Below, in pieces: positions 53,710-64,000 of a stretch of 64,000 bases of DNA. The notes under the pieces are model-generated. The model saw only the letters and a program-made list of their open reading frames with translations, was not told the origin of the DNA and ran no database searches. The stretch spans positions 682,001-746,000 of the forward strand of contig CM066918.1 of the NCBI GenBank assembly GCA_033964015.1, given 5' to 3'. Each line of letters starts with the position of its first letter. Position 1 is the first letter of the stretch. A program made the position numbers and the translations under genes. Source of the DNA: Scolanthus callimorphus (lineage: Eukaryota > Cnidaria > Anthozoa > Actiniaria > Edwardsiidae).

Positions 53710-55345
53710 CTTAAAAGTAAAGAGAATGGTGAGTGAAATCAAAGCAATGCTGTAGCCAACTAGTGGGTCTGCACCTCAGAACACGAGATTGATTATGTTG
53801 TTATTTGACATTCAAAAGTTACACCTGCAAATTAACACTGAACTCATATCAATATTTGTCTTAGGTTGGAGCCAAACTAAGTCAACATGCCCACTTCTCC
53901 ATTGTTCTTCAGAGCGCAATATTTTCAATGATGCTTAGTAGTACTCAGTTATTTCCAAATCAATTGGATGCGATATTTAAAAGACAGCGCCTTGATTTTT
54001 ACGACTCTTTTTAACAAATGTTGAACGGTTCAACATCATAACTTTCTCGAAGTTACGTGTTATGTGCAAATATCAAAGTTTAGAGTTTAATTGAAATACA
54101 CCGGGCATAGTAAAACGGATACATTTTAAGTTTATTTCTTTTTATGTTTTTTTTGCTGTTTCTGGTATTATGCTCTCTTTTGTGTAAGCCAACGCCCCCG
54201 ACGTCGAAAATGAAAGAAGATACACAAACAGTCTTAATACTGCCTTCATCGAAACAATGCAACTGACTCAACAAATTAAAAAAAGCCTCTATCCATAGAT
54301 TTGTTCCCTTAAAATCGCTATGGGAGACCTTACTACAGGGAATGAACAATAGCAATATTTTTATGCAATCCTTCTTGTCTTTATTCTAAACTTTATTCAT
54401 TCTCCTGACATTTATTTGTGTTTAAAATTGTTATAACGTACAGCAAGAGCCTTTAGTAATAGCGAACACCCTTCGACTTATACCGTAGATATAGATGTCG
54501 ACTTTCTACAGTACCCCTGACGTCAAAACGAAAGCCTCAAGCGGACCAATAAGTCAATTAGACCAATTAATTCCCTAGCAGGGAATCAAGCGGGAGGAAC
54601 AAAAAAACTTGGCTCATTCGTTAATCTATTGTGTCGGACTCCCAATTGCTCAAACTTACAGAAAGAGTCCTCTAGTAATGGCGAAAATCTTCCGACTTCA
54701 TGCAGTTATTTGGATAGGATTTGCAAACACAATTTTTACTTCCACTTCATTGCAATGCGGACAACAAATTCATTCAGAACCCGGTACCATCCTGGCTGGT
54801 TTCAAGTATAAATCCTTTCTCACAGACCAACTGTGGTCGTGTTTTGAAAATTGTAGAAATGATTTGATTTGCCAGAGCATCCATTTCGACTTAATACGAA
54901 TGTTTGCGAGTTCAATTTTGAAACGAAATCAAGGAAGCCTACTGCACAACAAAGAAGGGATTCGTGGGTTTACATGGAAATCCCCAATAAAGCTGGTGAG
55001 TGCTATACCGAAATTTACCCAAGTAAATCTACGTTTCATAATCAGCTTGATTTATATCAAAATAATAATAATGAGTTGAACAGGTAGCTGTTAGTTTTGT
55101 GCCATCTTACAGCACTTACATAACGAACACAATAACGGGTGTTATTTATTTTATTTTGTTTCAGCTCGTTTATTCTATTCATTTGTCGTTGTCACAAAGT
55201 TCTCACGATGTTATTAAATAACAAATACACATTGGTTTTACTAGTGACTTACAAGAACATCATGATCAGCTAATCTATTCCGTCCGTACATTACTGTGCC
55301 ATCTTGTAAGAAGTTAGCTCATCAATTATTTTATTTATGAAAGTG
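53704..55345. repeat. Segmental duplication, copy 1
   Basis: From gagtacctt at the edge of the vWA-A exon to aaagtggaaa at about 55345 this region matches 61234-61362 plus 62458-64000, including the PAN exon. Identity is high but with many substitutions and indels. Confidence 0.85.
54678..54995 (+). CDS. Copy A exon 1: signal peptide and PAN/apple domain, one-base frame break
   Basis: MAKIFRLHAVIWIGFANTIF is a hydrophobic signal peptide, followed by TSTSLQCGQQIHSEPG and FLTDQLWSCFENCRNDLICQ with PAN-type cysteines. At 54891-54893 the sequence reads gac tta ata where copy C (63338-63656) has gac ttc aat; one C is missing. The other frame then gives NTNVCEFNFETKSRKP. Length 318 instead of 319 agrees. 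The start is the ATG before KIFRL; an upstream in-frame ATG (54609) also exists. Confidence 0.8.
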
Positions 55346-57216
55346 GAAAAACGAGAAAGAAAAAAAAAAACAAGAAAGCGAGAGTAAATTACGTAACATA
55401 AGTTTTCACGTTTACCACAACAAATATTGAGCGGATCTTATCCTCAACCCTTCTTATAGTTAATCTGTGTTCATCACGATTTTAGAACATTCGCTCTTTT
55501 GAGAATGAGAACCAAGCAAAGAGGCAGGGGTTATTCTATGACTTAATTAAAAACAGAAAACAAAACAATCTTTTGAAGGGAGCAAAACAATTATTACTAA
55601 TCATAGTGGTTATAAAGCATCTTTCTAGAGGCGTGTCAGGCATTATGTTACGCCTTTTATATTTTCGGGAACACTAGAACGCATGAAATTGAAGTGAAGT
55701 GTCAATAAGTCACACAAACAGATACCTTTCGATGGTTATATATCCTAACATTAAAGGACGCGTAATGTCGTTTCTAGAGGTACGGTGTGTGTTTTTCTCA
55801 ATATATGTTTCGTTCTGGACATTTGTCAGCTGTTATAGTGGGAATGAGTTGTCAAAAACTTTACGAGAGCAACCCGACCCTGCCAAGTGGCCTGTACTAT
55901 TTGTATGGTGAAGGGGCTGGTCGATCTAAGAGTTTGTTTTTAGCTTATTGTGACATGAAGACGCATGGAGGAGGCTGGACCATGTGTTATACGACTCACG
56001 GTGCAGTTAACCCTAAAACGGAAGTGACGTATGATCCACAAAAACCCTACGGTAGTCATGGATACCGAACCGACTGCAACAGTCTTACGGTAAGACCTCA
56101 CGGAACCGCCATGTTGTGCGAGTCAGTACAATTGGTGTGATTTTCTTGTTTGTTCTGATTCGTTCCGTCGTTTTTCTGTTTGGTTCCGTTGAGGTGTTTT
56201 TTTTCCCGTTTTGTTCCGTTGAGTTGAACTCCGTTCCGTTATGTACCATTTTCTTCCGTTCCGTTCAGTTGTTTCGCTTGTTAATGTTTTCCTTCTGTTA
56301 CGTTTAGTCGTGTTTCCTTCCGTTCCGCTATGTTGTGTCCTGTTCCGCTGCTGTGGAACATGGTTCTTTTTTGCTCCTTTTTAGTAAACCAACACCCTTT
56401 CCGGACTATATAACCAACATGTCGTCTCTTGATAGTTTAATGAGGTTCTATTCATCAACGAGGAAACCACTCAATCCGCATACTTCAGGCGCCAAGATGG
56501 GCAAGCCGTTAGAGTAGGGGAGACCTACACGGAACCTGAGTACGCAACACGTAATGGACTGTGGAACGGCTATGGTGTGGCGAATACTTCGCAAGTGTAT
56601 CAGCTGCTCTTATGTGAATCTTGGTTGTATAATGGGTTCCTCGTCACTGGGTTCTACCACGGTCGATTCAAGAGATGTGTGAACTGGGCAGGAGATGGGA
56701 CCAGTGTGTATTTTCGTACAAACGTCACAACTGATCATCGTTATGTGGGTGTTGCATTTAACGAAAATGGGCACAGTGATCTACCAAGCAGACTCATAAG
56801 TGTTGGTATAAGAGCAAGAACACCAGGTACGAATTTTGTTACCGAAAAGAGGCTAAGATTGGGACTAAGATATATGTGCTGTGTGTGACGAACGCTTCTC
56901 GTTGACTCAATTTTTTCCCGCGTAAAATTTGCCAAATTTAGCGCGTGCGTGGTAACACAGGAAACCCGCGACATATACTTTGCGAAGCTAAGCTAATTTT
57001 ATTGTTCTGACGGGTTATTTTCTGGTTATTACTAAATTCGTTTCCTCGCACAGCCTATATGAATGACAACGATTAGTTGTATTTTCTTAGTGAATGTCGT
57101 TGTTGGTGTAACGTATTAATAACATTTTATTAACAGATATTCCTACTTCTCCGTCAGGAAGCACAGACGTTAGTGGTGGGTATCAACAAGTGATTATTGG
57201 GTCGTTTTGGTCTTAA
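54678..57216 (+). CDS. Secreted PAN/fibrinogen-like protein, gene copy A
   Basis: Exons 54678-54995 (signal peptide and PAN/apple), 55830-56089, 56436-56826 and 57137-57216 (stop TAA). The fibrinogen-like part resembles the coral skeletal matrix protein family with GLYYL, YCDM-THGGGWTMCYTT and the WAGD motif (recognition from memory of the family). Lies on the opposite strand to the giant gene, just 5' of its last resolved exon. A one-base break in exon 1 makes the status of copy A uncertain. Confidence 0.75.
55830..56089 (+). CDS. Copy A exon 2: fibrinogen-like domain, first part
   Basis: Reads VIVGMSCQKLYESNPTLPSG, LYYLYGEGAGRS, then YCDMKTHGGGWTMCYTT and VNPKTEVTYDPQKPYG. Acceptor tttgtcag in phase 1 matches the PAN exon donor GCTG|GTGAGT; donor CTTACG|GTAAGA in phase 0. 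Confidence 0.86.
56110..56370. repeat. Degenerate ttccgtt-rich intronic sequence
   Basis: Many gttccgtt and cgttccg words on the plus strand (for example ccgttttgttccgttgagtt). Low-complexity expansion in the intron between exons 2 and 3 of copy A. Confidence 0.75.
56436..56826 (+). CDS. Copy A exon 3: fibrinogen-like domain, second part
   Basis: Reads FNEVLFINEETTQSAYFRRQ, then GVANTSQVYQLLLCESWLYN, FKRCVNWAGDGTSVYF and RYVGVAFNENGHSD. Donor CCAG|GTACGA, phase 1. Parallel to exon 58412-58825. Confidence 0.86.
57137..57216 (+). CDS. Copy A exon 4: short Ser/Gly-rich tail and stop
   Basis: After acceptor attaacag the phase fits: DIPTSPSGSTDVSGGYQQ, VIIGSFWS, TAA at 57214-57216. The second module (57584-58825) has no such tail exon, so this piece is specific to copy A. 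Confidence 0.65.
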
Positions 57217-57583
57217 GACTGCTTGCAGGCAGTTTGAGATTGTTTTTACGTATCGTAATAAGTAGAGAACTATGTTGGGATAAAACGTATGTTATGACGA
57301 CGATGATATCATACACATCAGTGGTTGTGTAGTGATGATGATGATGGCAGGTAATGAATTCACTGAACGGAGGATCGTAAATGAGGGAAAAAAAGCCACA
57401 AAACTAACACGAGTTTGCTTCACAAATTAGTAAATTTTGGCGACAAAGAAGCAAGGAATTTGTCTGTCCAATGTATCAGACACTGCCGTTTAGCTGTAAA
57501 ATTTACTGCAAGAGAAATATCTAGCCATCATATCCAAAATGGCCGGAAATAGGTTTAGGCATACTGTACTTTGTTTGTTGCAG

Positions 57584-57825
57584 TTGCAAGTTGTCAAGGG
57601 CTACACGACAGAAACTCATCCCTCACAAGTGGACTATACTATCTGGACCAGGATGGTGGCCATAGCAACCGATATCCCGCCTATTGCGACATGACAACCC
57701 ATGGTGGAGGATGGACTATGTGTTATACGACTAACCACACAGTTAATCCTAAAACGGAAGTGACGTATGATCCAAATAAGCCCTATGGTACCAATGGTTA
57801 CAGGACTAACTGCAACAATCTGATG
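57584..57825 (+). CDS. Module B, exon 1: fibrinogen-like domain, first part
   Basis: Reads ASCQGLHDRNSSLTSGLYYL, then YCDMTTHGGGWTMCYTT and VNPKTEVTYDPNKPYG. Acceptor gtttgttgcag in phase 1, the same phase as exon 55830. No PAN exon of its own was found between 57217 and 57583, so it may be spliced to the PAN exon at 54678 as an alternative to module A, or be a truncated gene. Confidence 0.84.
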
Positions 57826-57871
57826 GTAAGATCTTTACAAACGCTCTATCCAGTTTCCCGTGGCCCTCTTA

Positions 57872-58161
57872 AGGGCCGTTCACACGGCGCGATTTCAGCT
57901 GCGATTTGAGGTGCGATTTTTGCGGCGATCGTCGACGTCATTTCGCGGTGATGTGAACGGGCGGCGATTTAGCTCTGCGATATTTGCCAGTTCGTTGGCG
58001 ATCTGAAGAAATCGCACACGCATCGCAGCGAAATTTGAACATGTTCAAAACGCCTGCGACGTCGCGGCGACATTCACACCACGCGATATGACATCGCCGT
58101 GAGATCGCCGCAGAAATCGCACCTCAGATCGCCGCTGAAATCGCGCCGTGCGAACGGCCCT
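57872..58161. mobile_element. 290-bp MITE with TTA target duplication
   Basis: Ends agggccgttcacacggcgcgatttcagc and gctgaaatcgcgccgtgcgaacggccct, flanked by TTA at 57869-57871 and 58162-58164. The interior is full of gcgat/atcgc words. TTA and the GGGCC end suggest a PIF/Harbinger-type source (inference). Sits in the intron of module B. Confidence 0.88.
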
Positions 58162-58411
58162 TTAGTCAGCACGAATGAGCGGCGATATGTGTTTGAGCCC
58201 ACAACGCAATTTCGTAGAATATAAAAGAACACACCACGAAATATCTGAACTGAAAGCGCAAAACCAAACGGTTTTTCATCAGTGGGCGCTCTGTGATGGA
58301 GCTATCTGTCGCGTGTCTCGTTACAGCCAATCAGAAACCGAGATGCTCCTATTCTGCGGTATTTAAAGTTAATACCGTTACCACATCCCATTTCCCTTCG
58401 TTTCCCTTTAG

Positions 58412-58825
58412 TTCAATGAAATCCTCTTCGTCAATGAGGAGAATCAAGAAAAAGCTTACTTCAGAAGACAAGGCGGTCAAATCTTGAAGGTTAACGAAGC
58501 ATACACAAGTACACAATACGCAACAAGTAACGGCCAGTGGATCGGCCACGGCGTGGCTAATACATCGTACTGGTATCAGCTCCTATTGTGTGACAACTAT
58601 TTCTATAGTGGATTCTTTATAAGCGGGGTTTACAATGGGATTAACGGAGCCTTCAAGAGATGTGACCACTGGGCAGGAGATATCTATACGGACTATTATC
58701 GCACCTCTAGCACCTCTACCTCCACAGATGTCAAATATGTTGGGGTTGCATTCAAGGAACAAGGTCATCTCGATATGCCCAGCAAACTAGTTAGTGTAGG
58801 GTTGAGGACAAGACTAGTGGGCTAA
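58412..58825 (+). CDS. Module B, exon 2: fibrinogen-like domain, second part and stop
   Basis: Reads FNEILFVNEENQEKAYFRRQ, then GVANTSYWYQLLLCDNYFYS, FKRCDHWAGDIYTDYYRT and KYVGVAFKEQGHLD; ends RTRLVG TAA. Phase 0 in. It differs from module A by ending directly after the domain. Confidence 0.86.
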   Translation, partial: FNEILFVNEENQEKAYFRRQGGQILKVNEAYTSTQYATSNGQWIGHGVANTSYWYQLLLCDNYFYSGFFISGVYNGINGAFKRCDHWAGDIYTDYYRTSSTSTSTDVKYVGVAFKEQGHLDMPSKLVSVGLRTRLVG

Positions 58826-59055
58826 ACTGTTTAACCTCAGATAATGGTCTCCACAAATGAAATCTGCGAATAGAGTTTAGAGTTTTTAGTCGTGACCCAA
58901 GAAACAAGAGGTACTGTGGTTTTGGTTTTTGGCTGACCAAGCAAAGTCCCAACATCTCAACCAATGGAAACACGTTCAAAACGCTGATTTGCTTTCCAAA
59001 GTCATCTGAAATTCACACAAAAACTATGTTTAGTTAACAACTTACCTTAAACTGC

Positions 59056-59061
59056 AATAAA
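59056..59061 (+). promoter_or_regulatory. Polyadenylation signal AATAAA for module B
   Basis: First clear AATAAA (in gcaataaactc) about 230 bases after the stop codon of module B. Confidence 0.5.
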
Positions 59062-59494
59062 CTCTATCAAGAAAAATATAATCTTATCTCTAAATTACAC
59101 TACATTTAAAACGTGTTTAAGAAGCACTATCGACGGGAATGGGTTTTTAGGCCTTAAAAATTCCATTGTGTTCAGCCATTTTCAAGTTTTTCGGAAATTA
59201 ATTCGATGATTAATTGTACAGCTACGGCGATTCCTTTGACTCCACATAAGTGAACAAATCAGAGGCAATGTTACGATGTAAAGAATGGTACCTATACATT
59301 AGGGCATGAACTTATGAATTTCCCTTCCAATTCTATTTTCTTTTAATTCTTTGCCGTCAAAAAAGTGAAAAAATGATTTACCTGACGGACGTGAATATGC
59401 GCTGAGCACGCCCGTCACGTGGGACCATGCTTACAATACTAACATTAAATAGCCCGTGTCAACCACACCTTTGTTATAAATCTCTTAATTAACA

Positions 59495-59640
59495 TCTACA
59501 AGCAAAGTTTCAGATTTGATTTACCAAATTCAATCGAGAACATTGCTCTATATTCTCTAAATCAGCCGATGGAAATGGATGCTTTCTTCGACTTGGTATG
59601 TTGCTATGCTGTCAAAATGGCGGCTGACACAGGCTCTTTA
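59495..59640. repeat. Dispersed repeat, copy 2 (other copy at 50560-50705)
   Basis: Shares gatttaccaaa, attctctaaatcagccgatg, gaaatggatgctttcttcga and caaaatggcggctgac with the copy next to vWA-C. Confidence 0.8.
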
Positions 59641-59944
59641 AACATAACCTTGTAATCCGCACTTTCTGAAATAAATATAGATTTAGCCACTGGCTAAAAG
59701 CGGAGCTCCCGATTATAAAATTTTCTGTGCGAATGAAAGGGATTCCCATGTGTTCATGGTTTATACTTTTTAAGAAAAAATGTCTCTTGATATGTATACA
59801 ACAGTGTTTTCTTCGGTATGTTGCTGCATTGACGCAATACAAATACAGGGAGGAAAAAAAGCATCCTGTCAAGTGAGATAAAAACCTCCTTCAGAAAAAT
59901 TAAGGTATTAATTCCTCCAAATGAAATGATTCAAAAGCGCAATA

Positions 59945-60710
59945 AAGAGAATATTTGTTTGGTTGTTTTAGAGTCTTCCCTTCACGAGATATTAATTTTT
60001 CAGCCATAGATGACGTCATCGCTGACATCATATCACGTGACCACCTCATTTCGCTCAACTGGTGACCCAGACTACACTACAAAAGTTTGGTTGTTTTAGA
60101 GTCTTTCCTTCACGAGATATTAATTTTTCAGGCATAGATGACGTCAGCATATCACGTAACCAACTCATTTCGCTCATCTGGTGACCTAGACTACACTACC
60201 CAAGTTTGGTTGTTATAAAGTCTTCCCTTCACGAGATATTAATTTTTCAAGCATAGGTGACGTCATCGATGACGTCACATCACGTGACCACTTCATTTTG
60301 CTGATCTGATGATCTAGACTACACCACCCAAGTTTGGTTGTTTTAGAGTCTTCCTTTCATGAGATATTAATTTTTCAAGCATAGATGACGTCATCGATGA
60401 CGTCACATCACGTGACCACTTCATTTTGCTGATCTGATGATCTAGACTACACTACCCAAGTTTGGTTGTTTTAGAGTCTTCCCTTCACGAGATATTAATT
60501 TTTCAAGCAAAGATGACGTCATCGATGACGTCACATCACGTGACCACTTCATTTCGCTCATCTGGTGACCTAGACTACACTACCCAAGTTTGGTTGTTTT
60601 AGAGTCTTCCCTTCACGAGATATTAATTTTTCAATCACTGATGACGTCATCCATGACGTCACATCACGTGACCGTGTTACAGCACCCCCTTGTGGCATAG
60701 ACAAAATATC
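59945..60710. repeat. About 120-bp tandem repeat rich in TGACGTCA and CACGTGA
   Basis: Six copies of caagtttggttgttttagag, tcttcccttcacgagatatt, aatttttcaagcatagatgacgtcatcgatgacgtcacatcacgtgacca, then catctggtgacctagactacactac. Middle copies carry two TGACGTCA palindromes and a CACGTGA. The flanking tagatttagccactggctaaaagc links it to the array at 5000-5490. Confidence 0.92.
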
Positions 60711-60789
60711 CCAAGTATGGTTCTCTTAGCATGTTCCCTTGAGGAGATATAATTTTTTTCTTTGCATACCACAGGGTTCCCATGTGTAC

Positions 60790-60832
60790 ACGGACGGCGG
60801 CGGACGGACGGACGGACGGACGGCGGACACTA
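60790..60832. repeat. (cggacgg)n microsatellite
   Basis: cggcggacggacggacggacgg, just after gttcccatgtgtacacgg. Confidence 0.9.
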
Positions 60833-60839
60833 TAGGTTT

Positions 60840-61233
60840 AATACCAGAAAAATAAAGAAAAAATCATATCTCCCGAAGGGAAGCTTCAATAAAAGCCAAA
60901 CTTGGACAAACTTTCAAAGACCATAAGAGGAACTCTACACCAAAGTCACGTGCCCACTCGTCATCAATGACGTCATCAAAATGATCCATAATGCCCGTGA
61001 CGTTCAAAATCAACTCGATAGTATACCATACGTTTTTCCCTTAGGTATGGTGCTCCGCTTGCGCGGGCCTTCGGCCCGCGCTGGAGCTCCGCTATGAAAA
61101 TCATGACTTGTTTTCTATTACGTGATAGATAGTGAGTAGCTGAGCCAATCAGAATGCAGGATTCGTGTAATAAGTGCACAGATTAAAAAGTGTGAGTCAA
61201 ATGATTAAAGCTTGTGTAAATAGCATTAAATGG
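60840..61233. other. Repeat-derived spacer with a GC hairpin
   Basis: gcgcgggccttcggcccgcgc at about 61055-61081 is a strong hairpin. gagccaatcagaatgcaggattcgtg near 61143 also occurs, diverged, near 43055. No gene recognised. Confidence 0.5.
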
Positions 61234-64000
61234 TGTTGAGTACCTTGAAAGGAAAAAGAATGGTGAATGAAATCAAAGCAATGCTCTAGCCAACTACTGG
61301 ATCTGCACCTCGGAACACGCGATTGATGATGTTGTCATTTGACATTCAAGTTACACCTGCGTAGTGGAGCCAATTAATACTCATCTATATATTAATACCG
61401 TAAGGAAAATCGTGTCGACACTCGCTCCGCTTAGCCCTGAAGCTGTTCCGCCAAAAGAAGTTCGCAAACCCGAAGGGAAGGTGGAAATCTGGACCATGGG
61501 CGTATTTTTGTTGGAAAAGATTCACCTCGGGCTAAGTTCTAATTCAAGCGATTTCTTAAGCGAGGGACAAAGCCGCCATTGCCGCCATGTTGAATTCTCC
61601 CACAGAAACTAAAAAAGAACTCGGTTCGCACAGACGAAAGCACCATTGACATTGAAACCTAAATGGTTCTCTTACAGATTACATACAGGAATGTGCAGTG
61701 ATAATTCTAACTTGAAAGATTTGAGCTGAGAAAAATTTTCATTCAAGTTTCAACAAACGTACACACTACCTTGCTTCCCTCCGAGCACGCGCTAAGTCAT
61801 GCTAAGTCGAAATGGCACATTTACAAAACAGTCCGCCGAAAGTCATGAATAATATTCTCTCTAAGTATAAATCCTGACGGCTCTATCGCAAAACGAAGGA
61901 CACAATCCCGAAGAGAAGGAGGAAATCCCTCCAGTGGGCATGTTTTTGATGGAAAAGATTCACTTTGGGCTAAGTTCTAATTCAATCGATTTTTTAAGCG
62001 AGGGATAAAGCCGAAAAAATATAAATAATATAAACTAAAAAACTTATTAGTCCTTAGTCTTAGACCATTTTTAATTGACCTGTTTCTTCTCTCCCCTCAC
62101 TGAGATATGAAACATAGAAACAATTCCGAAGTCAAATTGCGCTTTCGATTTTCACGGGTTCTTTGACCGGTTTGAGAGACGGACACACGCGTGATTTTGT
62201 CGCACCAATCAGGGAGACCAGTGCAGTGCAAAAAAAGTCCTTTTGGGCTCACTTCATTTACTTCGGCATGGTGGGACGGGGTACTCATGCTGATGGGAGG
62301 TTATTAGTAATGTAAATCCAGCAGTTTATGGAAGGGGGAAATCATGAACAATCATGAATTGTGATTTTTTCCCCGTTTTTTTTTTTAAACAGAGAACACT
62401 GTAAGTAAAATAAATTTCCCCTTTACACTCCGTGAATTTTTCACGGGCATCAGCTAGTATCAATGATTGTCTTAGGTTAGAGCCATATCAAGTCATGTAC
62501 CCTCAATTTTCTATTGTTGCTCTACGCCTAACATTTCCGATGATGCTCAGTAGTACGCAGTTATTCCCAAATCAATTGAAAGCGATATTTAAAACATATC
62601 ACTTGTGAAGATTTGAATCATTTTGCACGACGAGAACCTTGATTTGTACGACTCTTTTTAACAAATGTTGAATGGTTCAACATCGTAACGTTTTCGAAGT
62701 TACGTGTTCTGTGTAAATATCCAAGTTTAGAGTTTAATTGAAATACACCGGGCAAAGTAAAACGGATACATTTTTAGTTTTCTTTTTTTTCCTTTTTCTT
62801 TTATTATTCTCTCTTTTGTGTAAGCCAGCGCCCCCGATGTCGAAAACGAAAGAAGATACACAAACCGTCTTAATACTGTCCTCAATCGAAACAATGCAAC
62901 TGACTCAACAAATTTTTAAAAGCCTCTATCCGTAGATTTGTTCCATTAAAATCGCTATGGGAGACCTTACTTACAGGGAATGAACAATAGCAATATTTGT
63001 ATATAATCCTTCTTGTCTTTTATTCTCAACTTTACACATTCTCGATAGACTGTGTTTAAAAATATTATAACGTACAACAAAAGCCTCTAGTAATAGCGAA
63101 CACCCTTCGACTGATACCGCAGATATAGATGTCGACTTTCTACAGTACCCCTGACATCAAAACGAAAGCCTCAAGCGGACCAATTAGTCAATTAGATCAA
63201 CAATTAGTTCCCTAGCAGGAATCAAACCTGAGGAACAAAAGTTTTCGAACGACTTTCCATGACCAATCTCGGGCCATTCGTTGATCTACTGTGTTGGACT
63301 CTCAACTGCTCAAACTTACAGAAAGAGTCCTCTAGTAATGGCGAAAATCTTCCGACTTCATGCAGTTATTTGGATAGGATTTGCAAACACAATTTCTACT
63401 TCCACTTCATTGCAATGCGGACAACAAATTAATTCAGAACCCGGTATCATCCTGGCTGGTTTCAAGTATAAATCCTTTCTCACAGACCAACTGTGGTCGT
63501 GTTTTGAAAATTGTAGAAATGATTTGATTTGCCAGAGCATCAACTTCGACTTCAATACGAATGTTTGCGACTTCAATTTTGAAACAAAATCAAGAAAGCC
63601 TTCTGCACAACAAAACAGAGATTCGTGGGTTTACATGGAAATTCCCAATAAAGCTGGTGAGTTCTATACCGGTCACAAATTTACCCAAGTTAAAAAATCT
63701 GTTTCTTAATCAGTTTGATTTATATCAAAATAATAGTTGAACAGGTAGCAGTTAGTTTTGTGCCATCTTACAGTGCTCGAACAACATAACGGGTGTTATT
63801 TATTTTATTTTGTTTCATTTCGTTTATTCTATTCATTTGTCGTTGCCACAAGCTCTCAAGATGTTATTAAATAACAAATACACATTGGTTTTACTAGTGA
63901 CTTACAAGAACATCATGATCAGCTAAGCTATTCCGTCCGTACATTACTGTGCCATCTTGTTAGAAGTTAGCCAATCAGTTATTTTATTTATGAAAGTGGA
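61234..64000. repeat. Segmental duplication, copy 2, interrupted by an insertion (61363-62457)
   Basis: 61234-61362 matches 53704-53832, and 62458-64000 matches about 53850-55345. The intervening 1.1 kb is absent from copy 1 and contains two diverged copies of gaaaagattcac...gggctaagttctaattcaa (near 61517 and 61954). Copy 2 runs off the window, so a further PAN/fibrinogen-like gene probably follows. Confidence 0.82.
63338..63656 (+). CDS. Copy C exon 1: signal peptide and PAN/apple domain, intact
   Basis: MAKIFRLHAVIWIGFANTIS, then LWSCFENCRNDLICQSINFD, FNTNVCDFNFETKSRKP and RDSWVYMEIPNKAG; donor GCTG|GTGAGT in phase 1. Reads open over its whole length, unlike copy A. Its downstream exons lie beyond the window. 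Confidence 0.86.

Noticed and set aside
61364..61612. 82-codon plus-strand open frame
   Set aside because: It lies in the insertion within the segmental duplication, and a diverged second copy nearby is not open; no domain recognised.

Overview
The window is animal nuclear DNA. Genes are split by GT-AG introns, coding exons are short, and the space between them is filled with minisatellites, inverted-repeat (MITE-like) elements and LINE fragments. The domain content (many follistatin/Kazal modules, vWA, LamG, EGF, GON, PAN/apple and a fibrinogen-like GGGWTMCYTT module known from coral skeletal matrix proteins) points to a cnidarian, most likely an anthozoan such as a coral or sea anemone. That identification is inference; no taxon marker is present.

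Layout: (1) 321-547, minus strand: the probable 3' end of an unrecognised gene with a C-terminal membrane helix. (2) About 1120-7560: a 6.4 kb fold-back element whose long terminal inverted repeats carry 61-bp tandem repeats in opposite orientations; at least one smaller element sits inside it. (3) 7600-12100: a repeat-rich gap with a LINE rearranged in the twin-priming pattern, several MITEs and tRNA-like SINE pieces. (4) 12302-53709, minus strand: one very large extracellular-matrix-type gene. I resolved 59 exons with consistent splice phases, encoding about 4,600 residues; the 5' end lies outside the resolved part. N to C order: vWA-A (C half only), B, C, D; follistatin module FS1; vWA-E, F; FS2-FS4; vWA-G; a GON domain; vWA-H; FS5-FS33; LamG-EGF; LamG-EGF; vWA-I; a polybasic C-terminus. 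(5) 54678-58825, plus strand: a secreted PAN plus fibrinogen-like gene with two successive fibrinogen-like modules. Its first exon and flanks are duplicated at 61234-64000. (6) 59950-60710: a 120-bp tandem array rich in TGACGTCA and CACGTGA motifs.

The large gene looks like an agrin-style chain (follistatin modules followed by LamG/EGF) expanded with nine vWA domains and a GON domain. GON is known mainly from the ADAMTS9/20/GON-1 metalloproteases, and no protease is visible here. Almost every FS module is one exon with phase 1 at both ends, which explains how the array could grow. Several tandem duplications fall exactly on exon-intron junctions. Only the last vWA keeps an intact metal-binding DxSxS motif.

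Five places each behave as if one base were missing (about 434, 41314, 47455-47475, 51727 and 54892). Because all are of the same kind, assembly or consensus error is as likely as gene decay, and this should be settled before the proteins are used.
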